DNA of 64,000 bases from Parapedobacter luteus (GTDB lineage: Bacteria > Bacteroidota > Bacteroidia > Sphingobacteriales > Sphingobacteriaceae): contig NZ_FUYS01000003.1 of the NCBI RefSeq assembly GCF_900168055.1, forward strand, positions 1 to 64,000. The letters are read 5' to 3'. Shown in pieces: positions 15,731 through 23,927 of the stretch (position 1 is its first letter; every line of letters begins with the position of its first letter). The position numbers were made by a program, and so were the translations under genes. The notes under the pieces are model-generated. The model was not told the DNA's origin. It ran no database searches and was given only the letters and a program-made list of their open reading frames with translations.

Positions 15731-16141
15731 TGCATCAACCCAGATTTCGCCAAAAATAGCTTGAAAAGGTGATATAATTATCATCAAAAAAAGCAATCAT
15801 GGATTAGCCATGGAGCTCTAGGTTGCCGTCCGCCAGATATTGATGAAATTGCAAAGCATCTATTGATTAATTTGCAATCTTCCCACTTCCGCTACGCACA
15901 AAAATCAAAAACCCGGCATTCATCAGTGCTACTTTGGGTTGATAATCAATATCATAAGCTTTTTAAACTTATTACCAGTTAATCACAGCATAACTACTTT
16001 ATAAAAAAAAGACCCAAGTGATAAAGTCTGCTGAAAACTCGACAAACCGATGTGCTACAAAGGAGGGGACAAACAAGAAGTCTCCTTGTTGAAAAACTAT
16101 ACTATTTTGTTTTTATAAAAATGCCTGGTTGAGTACACGTT
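15731..16141. other. intergenic stretch; only the EamA promoter seen
   Basis: Contains the -7 element TATTTTTG (minus strand, 15751-15758) of the EamA gene. The remaining 380 bases are AT-rich with no coding frame, repeat or RNA gene that I recognise. Confidence 0.4.
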
Positions 16142-17080
16142 TCAAGTGCTTTTTAACGCGAGCTCAGATTTTATTTTCGTGAGTTCACCTAATAGCCTTG
16201 TCTCCCGGACGGCGTCCTGCTGATGTATCTGTTCGGCTATCCTCACTATTTCAGCGTTTAACGTTTCTATTTCGGTTCTTTTATTGCGCCGTATGTCTTG
16301 TAAGGTCGATATCGTTTGTCCATCGGACAACCGGCTTATTTGAACTAAACCACGCTCTACGTCATCAGGCTGCATTGCTATTCCTTTTGCATGAGCAATA
16401 GTTGTGCATTCAGCGATGACTCTACGGGCAATTTTCAACGCTCCAGGATTTCTGTGGAAGATACCATTGTCAATTTCCAATAACGGGCAAACCGAATTGA
16501 ACACGCAATTGATGATCGCTTTTTTCCATACTATATGCTGAATATGTACTTCACGCTTAAATCCGAAATTTGGGGTATTTAGATGGGCGACGATATTGTT
16601 GAGTTGCTCTTTATCACCATGCTCTATTCCCACAGGGCAAGTTGCCACAGGCTTAAACCGCACGGCAACTTCATCGATCGACTGACTTGTCACAAAGAGA
16701 ACACAGCGGTACACGTACTGGTATCCATGCTCCAAAAACGGTTGCTCAATGCCCAAGCCGTTTTGTAGGAGTACTAGGGGTGAGTCGCCTATTTTTGACT
16801 TTAATGTGCCAGCCAGTTTTTCATTCCCAAAAGATTTGGTTGCAACAACAACAATACCGTCAATTTCGGTAAGGGAATTCAGTGTTGCAACCTCCACGTC
16901 CGCCTCGTGTAGAACGCCCTTCTCCATTTCGACAGCGAAACGGCGGATTGTTGTACGACCGTCATCTACGCTTCCTCTGATCATGGTAACTTTTCTGCCC
17001 GCTTGAGAAAGGAAAACGGCAAGTGCTTTGCCAATAGCCCCTGAACCTACGATAAATAGGTGTTTATGGTAGAAGTTCAT
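16142..17080 (-). CDS. ketopantoate reductase (PanE/ApbA) family protein
   Basis: A 312-residue NADPH-dependent 2-dehydropantoate 2-reductase-like enzyme. The N-terminal dinucleotide fold has FIVGSGAIGKALAVFLSQAG; the linker contains VVVATKSFGNE and LVLLQNGLGIE. The ApbA_C helix domain carries the catalytic Lys and Asn region IVWKKAIINCVFNSVCPLLE. True PanE makes pantoate for coenzyme A, but stand-alone family members can act on other 2-oxo acids. It is divergent from a MocR-type regulator, which suggests regulated, accessory use. ATG 17080 (MNFYHKHLF) gives the usual start two residues before the fold. Confidence 0.87.
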   Translation of the reverse strand: MNFYHKHLFIVGSGAIGKALAVFLSQAGRKVTMIRGSVDDGRTTIRRFAVEMEKGVLHEADVEVATLNSLTEIDGIVVVATKSFGNEKLAGTLKSKIGDSPLVLLQNGLGIEQPFLEHGYQYVYRCVLFVTSQSIDEVAVRFKPVATCPVGIEHGDKEQLNNIVAHLNTPNFGFKREVHIQHIVWKKAIINCVFNSVCPLLEIDNGIFHRNPGALKIARRVIAECTTIAHAKGIAMQPDDVERGLVQISRLSDGQTISTLQDIRRNKRTEIETLNAEIVRIAEQIHQQDAVRETRLLGELTKIKSELALKST

Positions 17081-17140
17081 TATTAACTGTTTTTTACATG
17101 TTTGCGATACTGTCAAACAAAATTCGGCAATATATTCTCA

Positions 17141-17179
17141 TGGTAGCAGATGCAGTTTTGTTATTTTTGTTGGTAGCAG
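17141..17179 (+). promoter_or_regulatory. MocR-type direct repeats around a promoter
   Basis: TGGTAGCAG occurs at 17141-17149 and 17171-17179, an exact direct repeat 30 bases apart, i.e. on one face of the helix. A -7 box TATTTTTG (17162-17169) lies between them. MocR proteins typically bind direct repeats, so this is the probable autoregulatory site of the gene starting at 17194. Confidence 0.65.
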
Positions 17180-17193
17180 TCTGAAAATACGGA

Positions 17194-18645
17194 ATGAAGA
17201 AAACACAAAACAAGTCGGAGTTCGCTTATATGCGTATCGCTAAAATTATTGAGCAACAAATCCTGAACGGGACGTTGCGTACCGGTGATAAGCTCCCTTC
17301 GCTACGGACTATATGCCGTGAATATGGTGTAAGCCAAAATACGGCATTAAGTGCGTATTATTATTTAGAGTGTAAAATGTTGATTGAGACCCGACCTCAG
17401 TCGGGATATTATGTGCGGTATTCAAAAACGAAAATTCCGGCGCTTCCCCAGCTTACCACTCCCGAGGCCGAAGCGAATTATGCCGACAGTGAATTGTTGG
17501 TACGTAAGATTTATGATAGCTTGGGGGAAGATGGTCATTTACCGCTTGCCCTGGGGACCCCGGCAAATGAGTTGTTGCCCATAGCAAAGCTCAACAAAGG
17601 TCTTATGATGGCAACAAGGGAGCTGAAAGGGAGCGGCGTTATGTACGACAAAACGGAGGGAAATGAGCGGTTACGCCGTCAGATTGCCCGATGGTCTTTT
17701 GCAATGGAGTGTAATTTGAAGCATGATGAGATCATCACCACGAGCGGCTGCCTGAACGCGCTGTCATATTGTTTGATGGCATTGACCAAAAAAGGAGATA
17801 CGGTAGCAATGGAAAGTCCTGTTTCGTTCGGCATGTTACAACTCGCTCAGGTATTAGGTGTCAAAGTATTGGAATTGCCGTCTGATCCTCAGCATGGTGT
17901 TGATTTGAACGCATTGGAAGATGCGTTAAGAGAAAATAAGATAAATGTATGTCTCTTTATCAGCAATTTCAGCAATCCGCTGGGCAGCTGCATGCCCGAT
18001 GAAAACAAGAAACAGACGGTGCGCCTCCTTGAAAAATATCATGTTCCGCTGATTGAGAATGATCTCAATGGTGACGTATATTTTGGCCAGCAACGTCCCA
18101 AATCCTGCAAGACCTACGATGAAAGCGGCCTGGTATTGTGGTGCGGTTCGGTATCAAAAACGCTCGCTCCCGGCTATCGGGTGGGATGGGTTGCTCCGGG
18201 AAAGTTCAAAGATGAGGTAAGGCGTATGAAACGCTACCACAATATTTCATCGACTTCCATCACTCAGGAAGTTATTGCCGGGTTTCTTGAAACAGGCCGG
18301 TATGAGAACCACCTTCGCAAACTAAGGCATACGCTCCACGGCAATCTACTCAAATTTTCACGGGCCATTTCGGATTATTTTCCTGACGGAACAATGGCCA
18401 GCAGACCGCAGGGCGGGTTCGTTATTTGGGTGGAACTACCTAAAGCCGTTGATACCATCGCATTATATGAGCAATGCCTGCGACATAAAATCAGTTTTGC
18501 ACCGGGCAGAATTTTCACCCTGCAAAATCAATACGAAAATTGCCTCCGATTAAATTACGGATTGTTATGGAACGAGCGATTGGAACGCGATCTAGAAATG
18601 CTTGGTAGCTTTGCGAAACGTTGGAATTTGTTTGATAGTTATTGA
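17194..18645 (+). CDS. MocR/PdxR-type GntR regulator with aminotransferase domain
   Basis: A 483-residue transcription factor. The GntR winged helix is at residues 10-78 (RIAKIIEQQILNGTLRTGDK, LRTICREYGVSQNTALSAYY), followed by a class-I aminotransferase-fold domain from about 110 to 475. The PLP-binding lysine is in WCGSVSKTLAPGYRVGWV; the Asn and Asp ligands sit in ISNFSNPLGSC and ENDLNG. Such proteins sense PLP or an amino-acid adduct rather than catalyse transamination. It is divergent from the PanE-like gene, and the direct repeats in between are the expected binding sites. Confidence 0.92.
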   Translation: MKKTQNKSEFAYMRIAKIIEQQILNGTLRTGDKLPSLRTICREYGVSQNTALSAYYYLECKMLIETRPQSGYYVRYSKTKIPALPQLTTPEAEANYADSELLVRKIYDSLGEDGHLPLALGTPANELLPIAKLNKGLMMATRELKGSGVMYDKTEGNERLRRQIARWSFAMECNLKHDEIITTSGCLNALSYCLMALTKKGDTVAMESPVSFGMLQLAQVLGVKVLELPSDPQHGVDLNALEDALRENKINVCLFISNFSNPLGSCMPDENKKQTVRLLEKYHVPLIENDLNGDVYFGQQRPKSCKTYDESGLVLWCGSVSKTLAPGYRVGWVAPGKFKDEVRRMKRYHNISSTSITQEVIAGFLETGRYENHLRKLRHTLHGNLLKFSRAISDYFPDGTMASRPQGGFVIWVELPKAVDTIALYEQCLRHKISFAPGRIFTLQNQYENCLRLNYGLLWNERLERDLEMLGSFAKRWNLFDSY

Positions 18646-18664
18646 GTATATCGTAAATATGCTT

Positions 18665-19189
18665 CTACTTTTCCTGGCCCGTTGCGGTCACTAACCTAAT
18701 ATGAGCCAAGTGATGCTTGCAATGCCATGCATACATGCCAACAACTTCGTCCAAAGGAACTGGCCGCCCTTGTTCAGGATGAATGTATGTCCTTTTTAGA
18801 TCTTCGTCTCCAAGGCTTTCAAGTATTCTACTCCATCGTTCGTGTAATCCTTTTAAAAGGTTTAGCGAGGGTTCCAAACGAATTCTACTGTCAGGCAATT
18901 CGGCCCATAACGCTTCATGATAAGGCTTGATAATCGGATTAGTTTCGGTAAGCGCCAACTTAAAACGTATAAAGGCATTCATATGGCTATCTGCACAATG
19001 GTGGACAACCTGTCTTACCGTCCAGCCGCCATCTCTGTAGGGAGTATCCAGCTGTGCATCCGTTAAAGATAAAACCTCCCGGGCAATTTCTTTCGGGAAT
19101 TCGGCTATAATCCTTATCCATCCCGAAAGCTCCTGTTTGCCGATAAGGTTAGGTCTCTCAAACTGTCCGATTGGGTATCTTACATCCAT
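18665..19189 (-). CDS. YfiT-like DinB-family protein (bacillithiol transferase-like)
   Basis: A 174-residue DinB/YfiT-fold protein. It starts MDVRYPIGQFERPNLIGKQE as in the YfiT group. The putative metal-binding histidines are in VRQVVHHCADSHMNAFIRFK and in WHCKHHLAHIRLVTATG. Family members are metal-dependent thiol transferases or hydrolases; Bacillus YfiT is annotated as a bacillithiol S-transferase. It converges with the MocR gene (19 bases apart) and stands alone. Complete at the usual length. Confidence 0.87.
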   Translation of the reverse strand: MDVRYPIGQFERPNLIGKQELSGWIRIIAEFPKEIAREVLSLTDAQLDTPYRDGGWTVRQVVHHCADSHMNAFIRFKLALTETNPIIKPYHEALWAELPDSRIRLEPSLNLLKGLHERWSRILESLGDEDLKRTYIHPEQGRPVPLDEVVGMYAWHCKHHLAHIRLVTATGQEK

Positions 19190-19305
19190 TGTTCGCTGTT
19201 TCTAAATATTTACTAAATAATTCCATCTGTGTGCATCTGTACTGATCGGCCAACTCTGCTCGCTTATTCGCCGTTCTTCGACCAAAAATACCTAAATCCG
19301 GGCAT

Positions 19306-20400
19306 TTAAAAGGTCAACTTCATCATGACATCGGCTCTTTTGTATTTTGTTTTATCTATCTCCGTTTCGTTGAAACCTAATTTCCGATATATATTCAGGG
19401 CATCCGCTAAACGTGTATGTGAGAAAAGTACCAGCTCTTTCACTCCAAGACGTTTGGATACGGATATCGCCTGAGTGCAGAGCATTTTGCCGATTCCACA
19501 CCCTCGGTGATTCTCATGTACGGTCATCTTGGTCAATTCCAAACGACCGTCATCCATTTTTTTCAAGGCAGCCGTACCGATAGGTTGCCCGCCTTTTAAG
19601 GCGAACAGGATTTTGCCACCATTTTTGAGTATAGCCTCTTCCGGATTGGACAATACGTATTCGTCAACCGGTTCTATATCGAAATACTGATTTAGCCACG
19701 CCATATTCAATGTCTTGAAAGCGTCTTTATAGACCGGGTGATAATCGGTGATTAGTGTTCCACTTTTGAAAAAAAAATCTACGAGGGCAAGATCGTCGAA
19801 GATATGAATACCGATATTCTGCATTTCTTCTAAGCCTCTATCGTAGACACCCGATATTGCAGACGGGATCATTGCAAGCTTGTAATCCCGTTCGCTGGCT
19901 TCGTACATGGTTGTGCGTGGACAATTCGGGAAATTACAACCGGCAACAAAAAGCGAAGTTATTCCGTTTGATTGCAGCACATCATGTAATGTCGTGTTGT
20001 AAAATGCACCCCACCTCGGTTTGTACAAGATGTAGTCATTATCACCACACCGGATGACCTTTCCCTTAAGAAGCTCGTCATGAGCGTACGGGCTATCGGT
20101 TTCAGGCAGTAATTCATCAATGATTTCCGCACCCTGACTATCGGGAGCTACTATATGTTTACCGGACGAAATAAGCGCTCTACGGCATAGTTCAGCATTA
20201 CTTCCGTCTGGATAATATAGGCGCATCATATGGAACACAGGTCTGCCGTATTTCCTGAATATACGTGTTAGAGAAGCAAGGTGGGGAATTATCTCTTCTG
20301 TTCCATGGACATAGGCTTGGCCTTGAGGACTTGCGAAATCGTACTGCATATCTATAATAAGCAATGCAGATTTTTCCTGCTCTAAGTTGTTATTCGTCAT
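19306..20400 (-). CDS. isochorismatase-like cysteine hydrolase fused to GNAT acetyltransferase
   Basis: A 364-residue two-domain protein. Residues 8-205 are an isochorismatase-like hydrolase with the catalytic triad D17 (LLIIDMQYDF), K127 (YILYKPRWGAF) and C155 (VAGCNFPNCPRTT). Residues about 225-364 are a GNAT domain (ELTKMTVHENHRGCGIGKML, with the RGCGIG acetyl-CoA loop, and ALNIYRKLGFNETEI). The linker carries DYHPVYKDAF. Both active sites look intact. The substrates are unknown; the fusion suggests two successive steps on one small molecule. ATG 20400 is preferred over a TTG two codons earlier. Confidence 0.88.
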   Translation of the reverse strand: MTNNNLEQEKSALLIIDMQYDFASPQGQAYVHGTEEIIPHLASLTRIFRKYGRPVFHMMRLYYPDGSNAELCRRALISSGKHIVAPDSQGAEIIDELLPETDSPYAHDELLKGKVIRCGDNDYILYKPRWGAFYNTTLHDVLQSNGITSLFVAGCNFPNCPRTTMYEASERDYKLAMIPSAISGVYDRGLEEMQNIGIHIFDDLALVDFFFKSGTLITDYHPVYKDAFKTLNMAWLNQYFDIEPVDEYVLSNPEEAILKNGGKILFALKGGQPIGTAALKKMDDGRLELTKMTVHENHRGCGIGKMLCTQAISVSKRLGVKELVLFSHTRLADALNIYRKLGFNETEIDKTKYKRADVMMKLTF

Positions 20401-20729
20401 ACACAAAAATCATAAAACTAAATTTATGATAACAGATACAAATTTTAATTTTTCAATAGGAGCAGTTTATCTCTTACGCGTTACGCCAAAAGCAACAGAA
20501 AATCCAACCCATGGGATATTAAAAGTTCTGCATGGGATAGCCCTGCAGATACGATGAGTCTATGCCTCTAGCTGATTTCATTGACTTTGACGTGTTGAAG
20601 TTGGACATTAATGATATGGTTATCCTACGCTTAGCTCAAAAAAAGGATGCAATATTTGCCCACCCCTGACATACAGTTGTCACCACCCCTGTTTAATTTT
20701 GCCGTATCATTAACTAAAAACTAAAATCT
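20401..20729 (+). promoter_or_regulatory. intergenic stretch with NmrA-gene promoter elements
   Basis: A -7 box TAATTTTG lies at 20694-20701, 29 bases before the ATG at 20730. Upstream are two direct copies of CACCCCTG (20661-20668, 20684-20691) around the inverted pair TGACA/TGTCA (20667-20682), a possible operator. The rest of the stretch shows nothing. Confidence 0.4.
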
Positions 20730-21584
20730 ATGAATATAATTGTAGGAGCAACAGGACAAGTAGGCTCAAATCTTATCAGCGAACTAAAAAACAACGGCTT
20801 TCCTGTAAGGGCTGTCGTGAGAAATCCCGACAAACTTTCTGACAAAACCATTGAAACCCGAACTGCGGATTTGTTTAATGAAGAACAACTTACAGAAGCG
20901 TTTAAAGGCGGAACGACTGTTTTTGTCTTGACTCCCGAAAACCCAACCTCAAACGATATCATTGAAGACACCAAACGAATAATTGAAAACTACAAAAAAG
21001 CTATTCAGGCAACAGGAATAAAAAAGGTTGTTGCCTTATCTTGTGTAGGCGCACACATTGAAAGCAATACAGGCAATGTTTTGATGTCGCGGATTTTGGA
21101 ACTGGCGTTAGCCGATTTGGAAATAGAAAAAGTATATATCAGACCGTCCTATTACTTTAGTAATTGGTTGGGATATTTGGAAACCATTGAACAATACGGG
21201 GTGTTGCCAACCTTTTTTCCCAAGGATTTGAAAATCGAAATGAATTCGCCTATTGACTTGGCAAAATTTATTGCCCAAATAATGACCGGCACATCATCGG
21301 AAATGAAAAGAATATATGAACTAACAGGGCAAAAATACAGTTCGCTTGACGTTGCCAATGCGTTTTCTAGATTGCTTAATAAAAATGTATCGGTGCAATC
21401 CATTCCGCAAGACAAGTGGAAAGAAACGCTTATATCTGTCGGCTTTACTGAAAACACGGCAAACAACCTATCCGATATGACACAAGCCGTTATTGACAAC
21501 AAAACCGTTCCCGAACGGCCAAACGACACGATAAAACTTCCTACGACATTAGAAAAATATCTTGACGTACAATTGAATAAATAG
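20730..21584 (+). CDS. NmrA-like NAD(P)-binding protein
   Basis: A 284-residue atypical short-chain dehydrogenase of the NmrA/QorB-like group. The nucleotide-binding start is MNIIVGATGQVGSNLISELK (GxxGxxG), followed by RAVVRNPDKLS and FVLTPENPTSNDIIEDT. VVALSCVGAH and VYIRPSYYFSNWLGYL are the usual middle motifs. Members act as redox-sensing regulators or NADPH-dependent quinone reductases. A hairpin with a T-rich tail follows the stop. The AT-rich composition differs from the nitrilase gene downstream. Confidence 0.87.
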   Translation: MNIIVGATGQVGSNLISELKNNGFPVRAVVRNPDKLSDKTIETRTADLFNEEQLTEAFKGGTTVFVLTPENPTSNDIIEDTKRIIENYKKAIQATGIKKVVALSCVGAHIESNTGNVLMSRILELALADLEIEKVYIRPSYYFSNWLGYLETIEQYGVLPTFFPKDLKIEMNSPIDLAKFIAQIMTGTSSEMKRIYELTGQKYSSLDVANAFSRLLNKNVSVQSIPQDKWKETLISVGFTENTANNLSDMTQAVIDNKTVPERPNDTIKLPTTLEKYLDVQLNK

Positions 21585-21613
21585 TACCGAACCGGCAACA
21601 TAGTAATTACTTA

Positions 21614-21645
21614 AGAAAAGGAGCGTTACTCCCAGCTCTTTTTCT
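21614..21645 (+). terminator. probable terminator after the NmrA-like gene
   Basis: AGAAAAGGAGC (21614-21624) pairs with GCTCTTTTTCT (21635-21645) with one mismatch, giving a GAGC/GCTC core and a T tract. The tract is interrupted by C, so efficiency may be moderate. Confidence 0.5.
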
Positions 21646-21692
21646 CTTAGTTTTGCCTCTTTAGGTGGTTATCTCGAATGCGGGGCCTCACT

Positions 21693-22475
21693 TCATTTTA
21701 TAGGCTTAAACCGGTTTGCCAACAATCCGGTGGCCTTTGCCAAGTTGATGTCACTGACGGTAATTCCCGGCTGGCCATATTGCTGATGAACCAGGCATGT
21801 GCCGTCCGGAGCGATGATGGCGGAACCGGACTCCTGGTAAGTGGTGGCATAATTCACGCTGGCAAAATAGATTGTATTTTCCAATGCGCGCATTTGCATG
21901 GCCTTTTCATAGTAGGGATTGTCCTTGTGGCCCCACTCCTGAAGTACGACGCCCTCCGTATTGCCGCCTGAGAAATGCGGGTGGAAAACCACCTTCGCGC
22001 CCTGGCGCGCTGCCCACCGTACGGTTTCCGGGTAACGGAACCCTTCGTGGCAGATGGCAATACCGAAGACCAGCCCATTCACTTCGAATAGCTGCCGCGT
22101 ATCGCCCGGTGTCCACCATTCATCCTCGGAGGGATCAAGTTGTACCTTCGCTTGATAACCCAAGATTTGGCCATCGGCATCGATGACCTGCGCCACGTTG
22201 TACAGCTTATCGCCGATGAACCAATCCATCGGCAAGATAATAGCAATACGGTGTCGGGCAGCGATGGACTGCGCTTCCGCCAATGCCTTTTCCAAGGCGT
22301 CGGGCGTTCTGTCGCTGCTTGGATAGCCCATGCCCGGATAGCCGGGCAGGAATGATTCGGGAAAGCAAACGATCGATGCACCTGTGGATTTGGCTGCCTC
22401 AGTAAGTTGGTCCAGCCATGCCTTTTTTTGTTCTTTATCCGGACAAATCGGCGGTGAAGCCAATGCGATTTTCAT
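21693..22475 (-). CDS. carbon-nitrogen hydrolase (nitrilase superfamily)
   Basis: A 260-residue nitrilase-superfamily amidase. The Glu-Lys-Cys triad is complete: E40 in IVCFPESFLPGYPGMG, K110 in GYQAKVQLDPSEDEWW and C142 in FGIAICHEGFRYPETVRW. PHFSGGNTEGVVLQEW and MRALENTIYFASVNY follow as expected. It hydrolyses a C-N bond of an unknown amide or nitrile. It stands alone and faces the NmrA-like gene from the opposite strand. The start at ATG 22475 (MKIALASPP) is typical for the family. Confidence 0.9.
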   Translation of the reverse strand: MKIALASPPICPDKEQKKAWLDQLTEAAKSTGASIVCFPESFLPGYPGMGYPSSDRTPDALEKALAEAQSIAARHRIAIILPMDWFIGDKLYNVAQVIDADGQILGYQAKVQLDPSEDEWWTPGDTRQLFEVNGLVFGIAICHEGFRYPETVRWAARQGAKVVFHPHFSGGNTEGVVLQEWGHKDNPYYEKAMQMRALENTIYFASVNYATTYQESGSAIIAPDGTCLVHQQYGQPGITVSDINLAKATGLLANRFKPIK

Positions 22476-22576
22476 GGTATAAAATTAGGAAAAGGACGCG
22501 ATAAAAACCATCACTTCGGGAAATATCCAAGATAGCCGGCAATCATCTGGGTAAAGACCCGCGATTGTGGGCAACG

Positions 22577-22616
22577 GCGCGGCTACGCGGATACATCGTT
22601 AAAGGCTTCACCATGA
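22577..22616 (+). pseudogene. RhuM-family virulence protein remnant, copy 2
   Basis: Reads ARLRGYIVKGFTM in one frame, the same RhuM core as at 8660. Bases 22578-22616 match 8664-8702 in 36 of 39 positions. Neither start nor downstream part is left. The rest of 22476-22777 shows no gene. Confidence 0.55.
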
Positions 22617-22777
22617 CAGCTCAATGCATGAAAACTGGGACGGATAGTACGCGATTCTTTATAGAGCAAATCGTTGAAGTAAGCCGGTACTTGTAATACA
22701 GTATAATGTTTCTAAACTATAAGTAGATGTCTATTGATCATTTCTATGCGCTATTTTTGACAGCAAAAAGGAATTAA

Positions 22778-23002
22778 ATGGCTAAGACTAAACTAACTAT
22801 TAATAACAACGGATCAGTGAGAATCGAAGGCGATTTTGAAATCGTGGACAGAAATGGTAAAGCCTATGGCTTACAAGGGAGAACGGTACTTTCTATTTGC
22901 CGTTGCGGGCTTTCAAAAAACAAGCCTTTTTGCGATGGATCACATAACGGGCACTTCGAGCATGAGGCCATAGCCTTCGATTTGCCTCCAAAAAAGGCCT
23001 AA
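22778..23002 (+). CDS. CDGSH-type iron-sulfur protein
   Basis: A 74-residue single-CDGSH protein that binds a 2Fe-2S cluster through three Cys and one His. The ligands are C41, C43, C52 and H56 in CRCGLSKNKPFCDGSH, an exact match to the family consensus. The N-terminal part (MAKTKLTINNNGSVRIEGDF) is the usual small beta domain. Such proteins serve in electron transfer or redox sensing; no partner can be named. It is monocistronic, converging on an AraC regulator gene. Confidence 0.93.
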   Translation: MAKTKLTINNNGSVRIEGDFEIVDRNGKAYGLQGRTVLSICRCGLSKNKPFCDGSHNGHFEHEAIAFDLPPKKA

Positions 23003-23027
23003 TTCACCACTATCTTAACGCCCCCTC

Positions 23028-23048
23028 CTCCGGCTACACCAGCCGGAG
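23028..23048. other. hairpin between converging genes
   Basis: CTCCGGCT, ACACC loop, AGCCGGAG: a perfect 8-base GC-rich stem between the CDGSH gene and the converging AraC gene. No T run follows on either strand, so it is not a classical intrinsic terminator. Confidence 0.5.
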
Positions 23049-23091
23049 CTGTGCCTCGCAAATGGATTGCAAATAAAAACACGCTCGAACG

Positions 23092-23907
23092 TCATACCCT
23101 GTTATACCTCGTTGGCGACGCCCCGAACCGACGTTTAAACGCATTCGAAAAGTGATGCAGGCTTTCAAAGCCCAGGTTCACGTAGATTTCGGAAGGCTTC
23201 TTTCCCTGTTGTTCAAGCTGACGGCGTGCCTCCTCCAGACGTCTTTCCTGCAGCCACTGCCTTGGGGGCACACCGAATGCTTTGTGAAAGTCGCGTTTAA
23301 AGCTGGAAATGCTCCGGCCTGTCAGCCGGGCGAATTTCTCCAGTGGAACATTAAATTGAAAATGCTGGAACATGAAACTTTCCAAATCAATTTTATACGG
23401 CTCGGAGAAGTCAAACAGAAAGTATTTCAGGTCTGGCAGGGTATCCAGCAAGAGCTCCACGGCTTCCCGGATTTTCAGTCTACCCAACCGGCGTGCTGCG
23501 GCTGCTTTGGGGTTATTGGCATAGGGTATGATCGATTTGAAGAAGCCCTTCAGAAACTCATTCTGGGGTATAAATATATTGGGGGGTCCTTTGTATTTCT
23601 GCGTGATTTCTACCTGATGCTCCAGCGCGTATTTTCTCAGCGTATCGCCGTTCAGCAGGATTAGTATCGTTTGGTACGCACCGTCTTCACCTGGTATTTT
23701 GGTGGCTTTGGCCAACTGGTTTTTCCGGATGAGCAGCATGTCTCCGGCCTGGGTCAGGATTTTCTCGCCGGAGGTTTCAAACATCAACTGTCCGGAAATC
23801 TGCAGTACCAGCAGGCTTTCGGGGATGAGGCCGTCCCGTATTCGCTCTTTTTCTGTATTGAGCGAATAGACCATGCGGCCGGGTACTATCTCGGTAGAAT
23901 ACTTCAT
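23092..23907 (-). CDS. AraC family regulator (cupin N-terminus)
   Basis: A 271-residue AraC/XylS regulator. Residues 1-110 form a cupin-like sensor domain (SLLVLQISGQLMFETSGEKI, AGDMLLIRKNQLAK). The C-terminal double helix-turn-helix spans about 170-271 (VPLEKFARLTGRSISSFKRD, FGVPPRQWLQERRLEEAR, YVNLGFESLHHFSNAFKRRF). It starts 20 bases after the stop of the dehydrogenase gene on the same strand, so the two form an operon. ATG 23907 is chosen because the upstream extension would overlap that gene. The inducer is unknown. Confidence 0.9.
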   Translation of the reverse strand: MKYSTEIVPGRMVYSLNTEKERIRDGLIPESLLVLQISGQLMFETSGEKILTQAGDMLLIRKNQLAKATKIPGEDGAYQTILILLNGDTLRKYALEHQVEITQKYKGPPNIFIPQNEFLKGFFKSIIPYANNPKAAAARRLGRLKIREAVELLLDTLPDLKYFLFDFSEPYKIDLESFMFQHFQFNVPLEKFARLTGRSISSFKRDFHKAFGVPPRQWLQERRLEEARRQLEQQGKKPSEIYVNLGFESLHHFSNAFKRRFGASPTRYNRV

Positions 23908-23927
23908 CAGGATAAAGATACGGGATA

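Noticed and set aside
22941-22950. CACATAACGG, reverse complement of the core of the accessory boundary motif, inside the CDGSH gene
   Set aside because: It encodes the conserved SHNG part of the iron-sulfur motif, so the ten-base match is coincidence; it also weakens single ten-base matches as evidence (for example at 14605).
23028-23048. Hairpin after the CDGSH gene as intrinsic terminator
   Set aside because: No T run follows on either strand; listed only as a hairpin.
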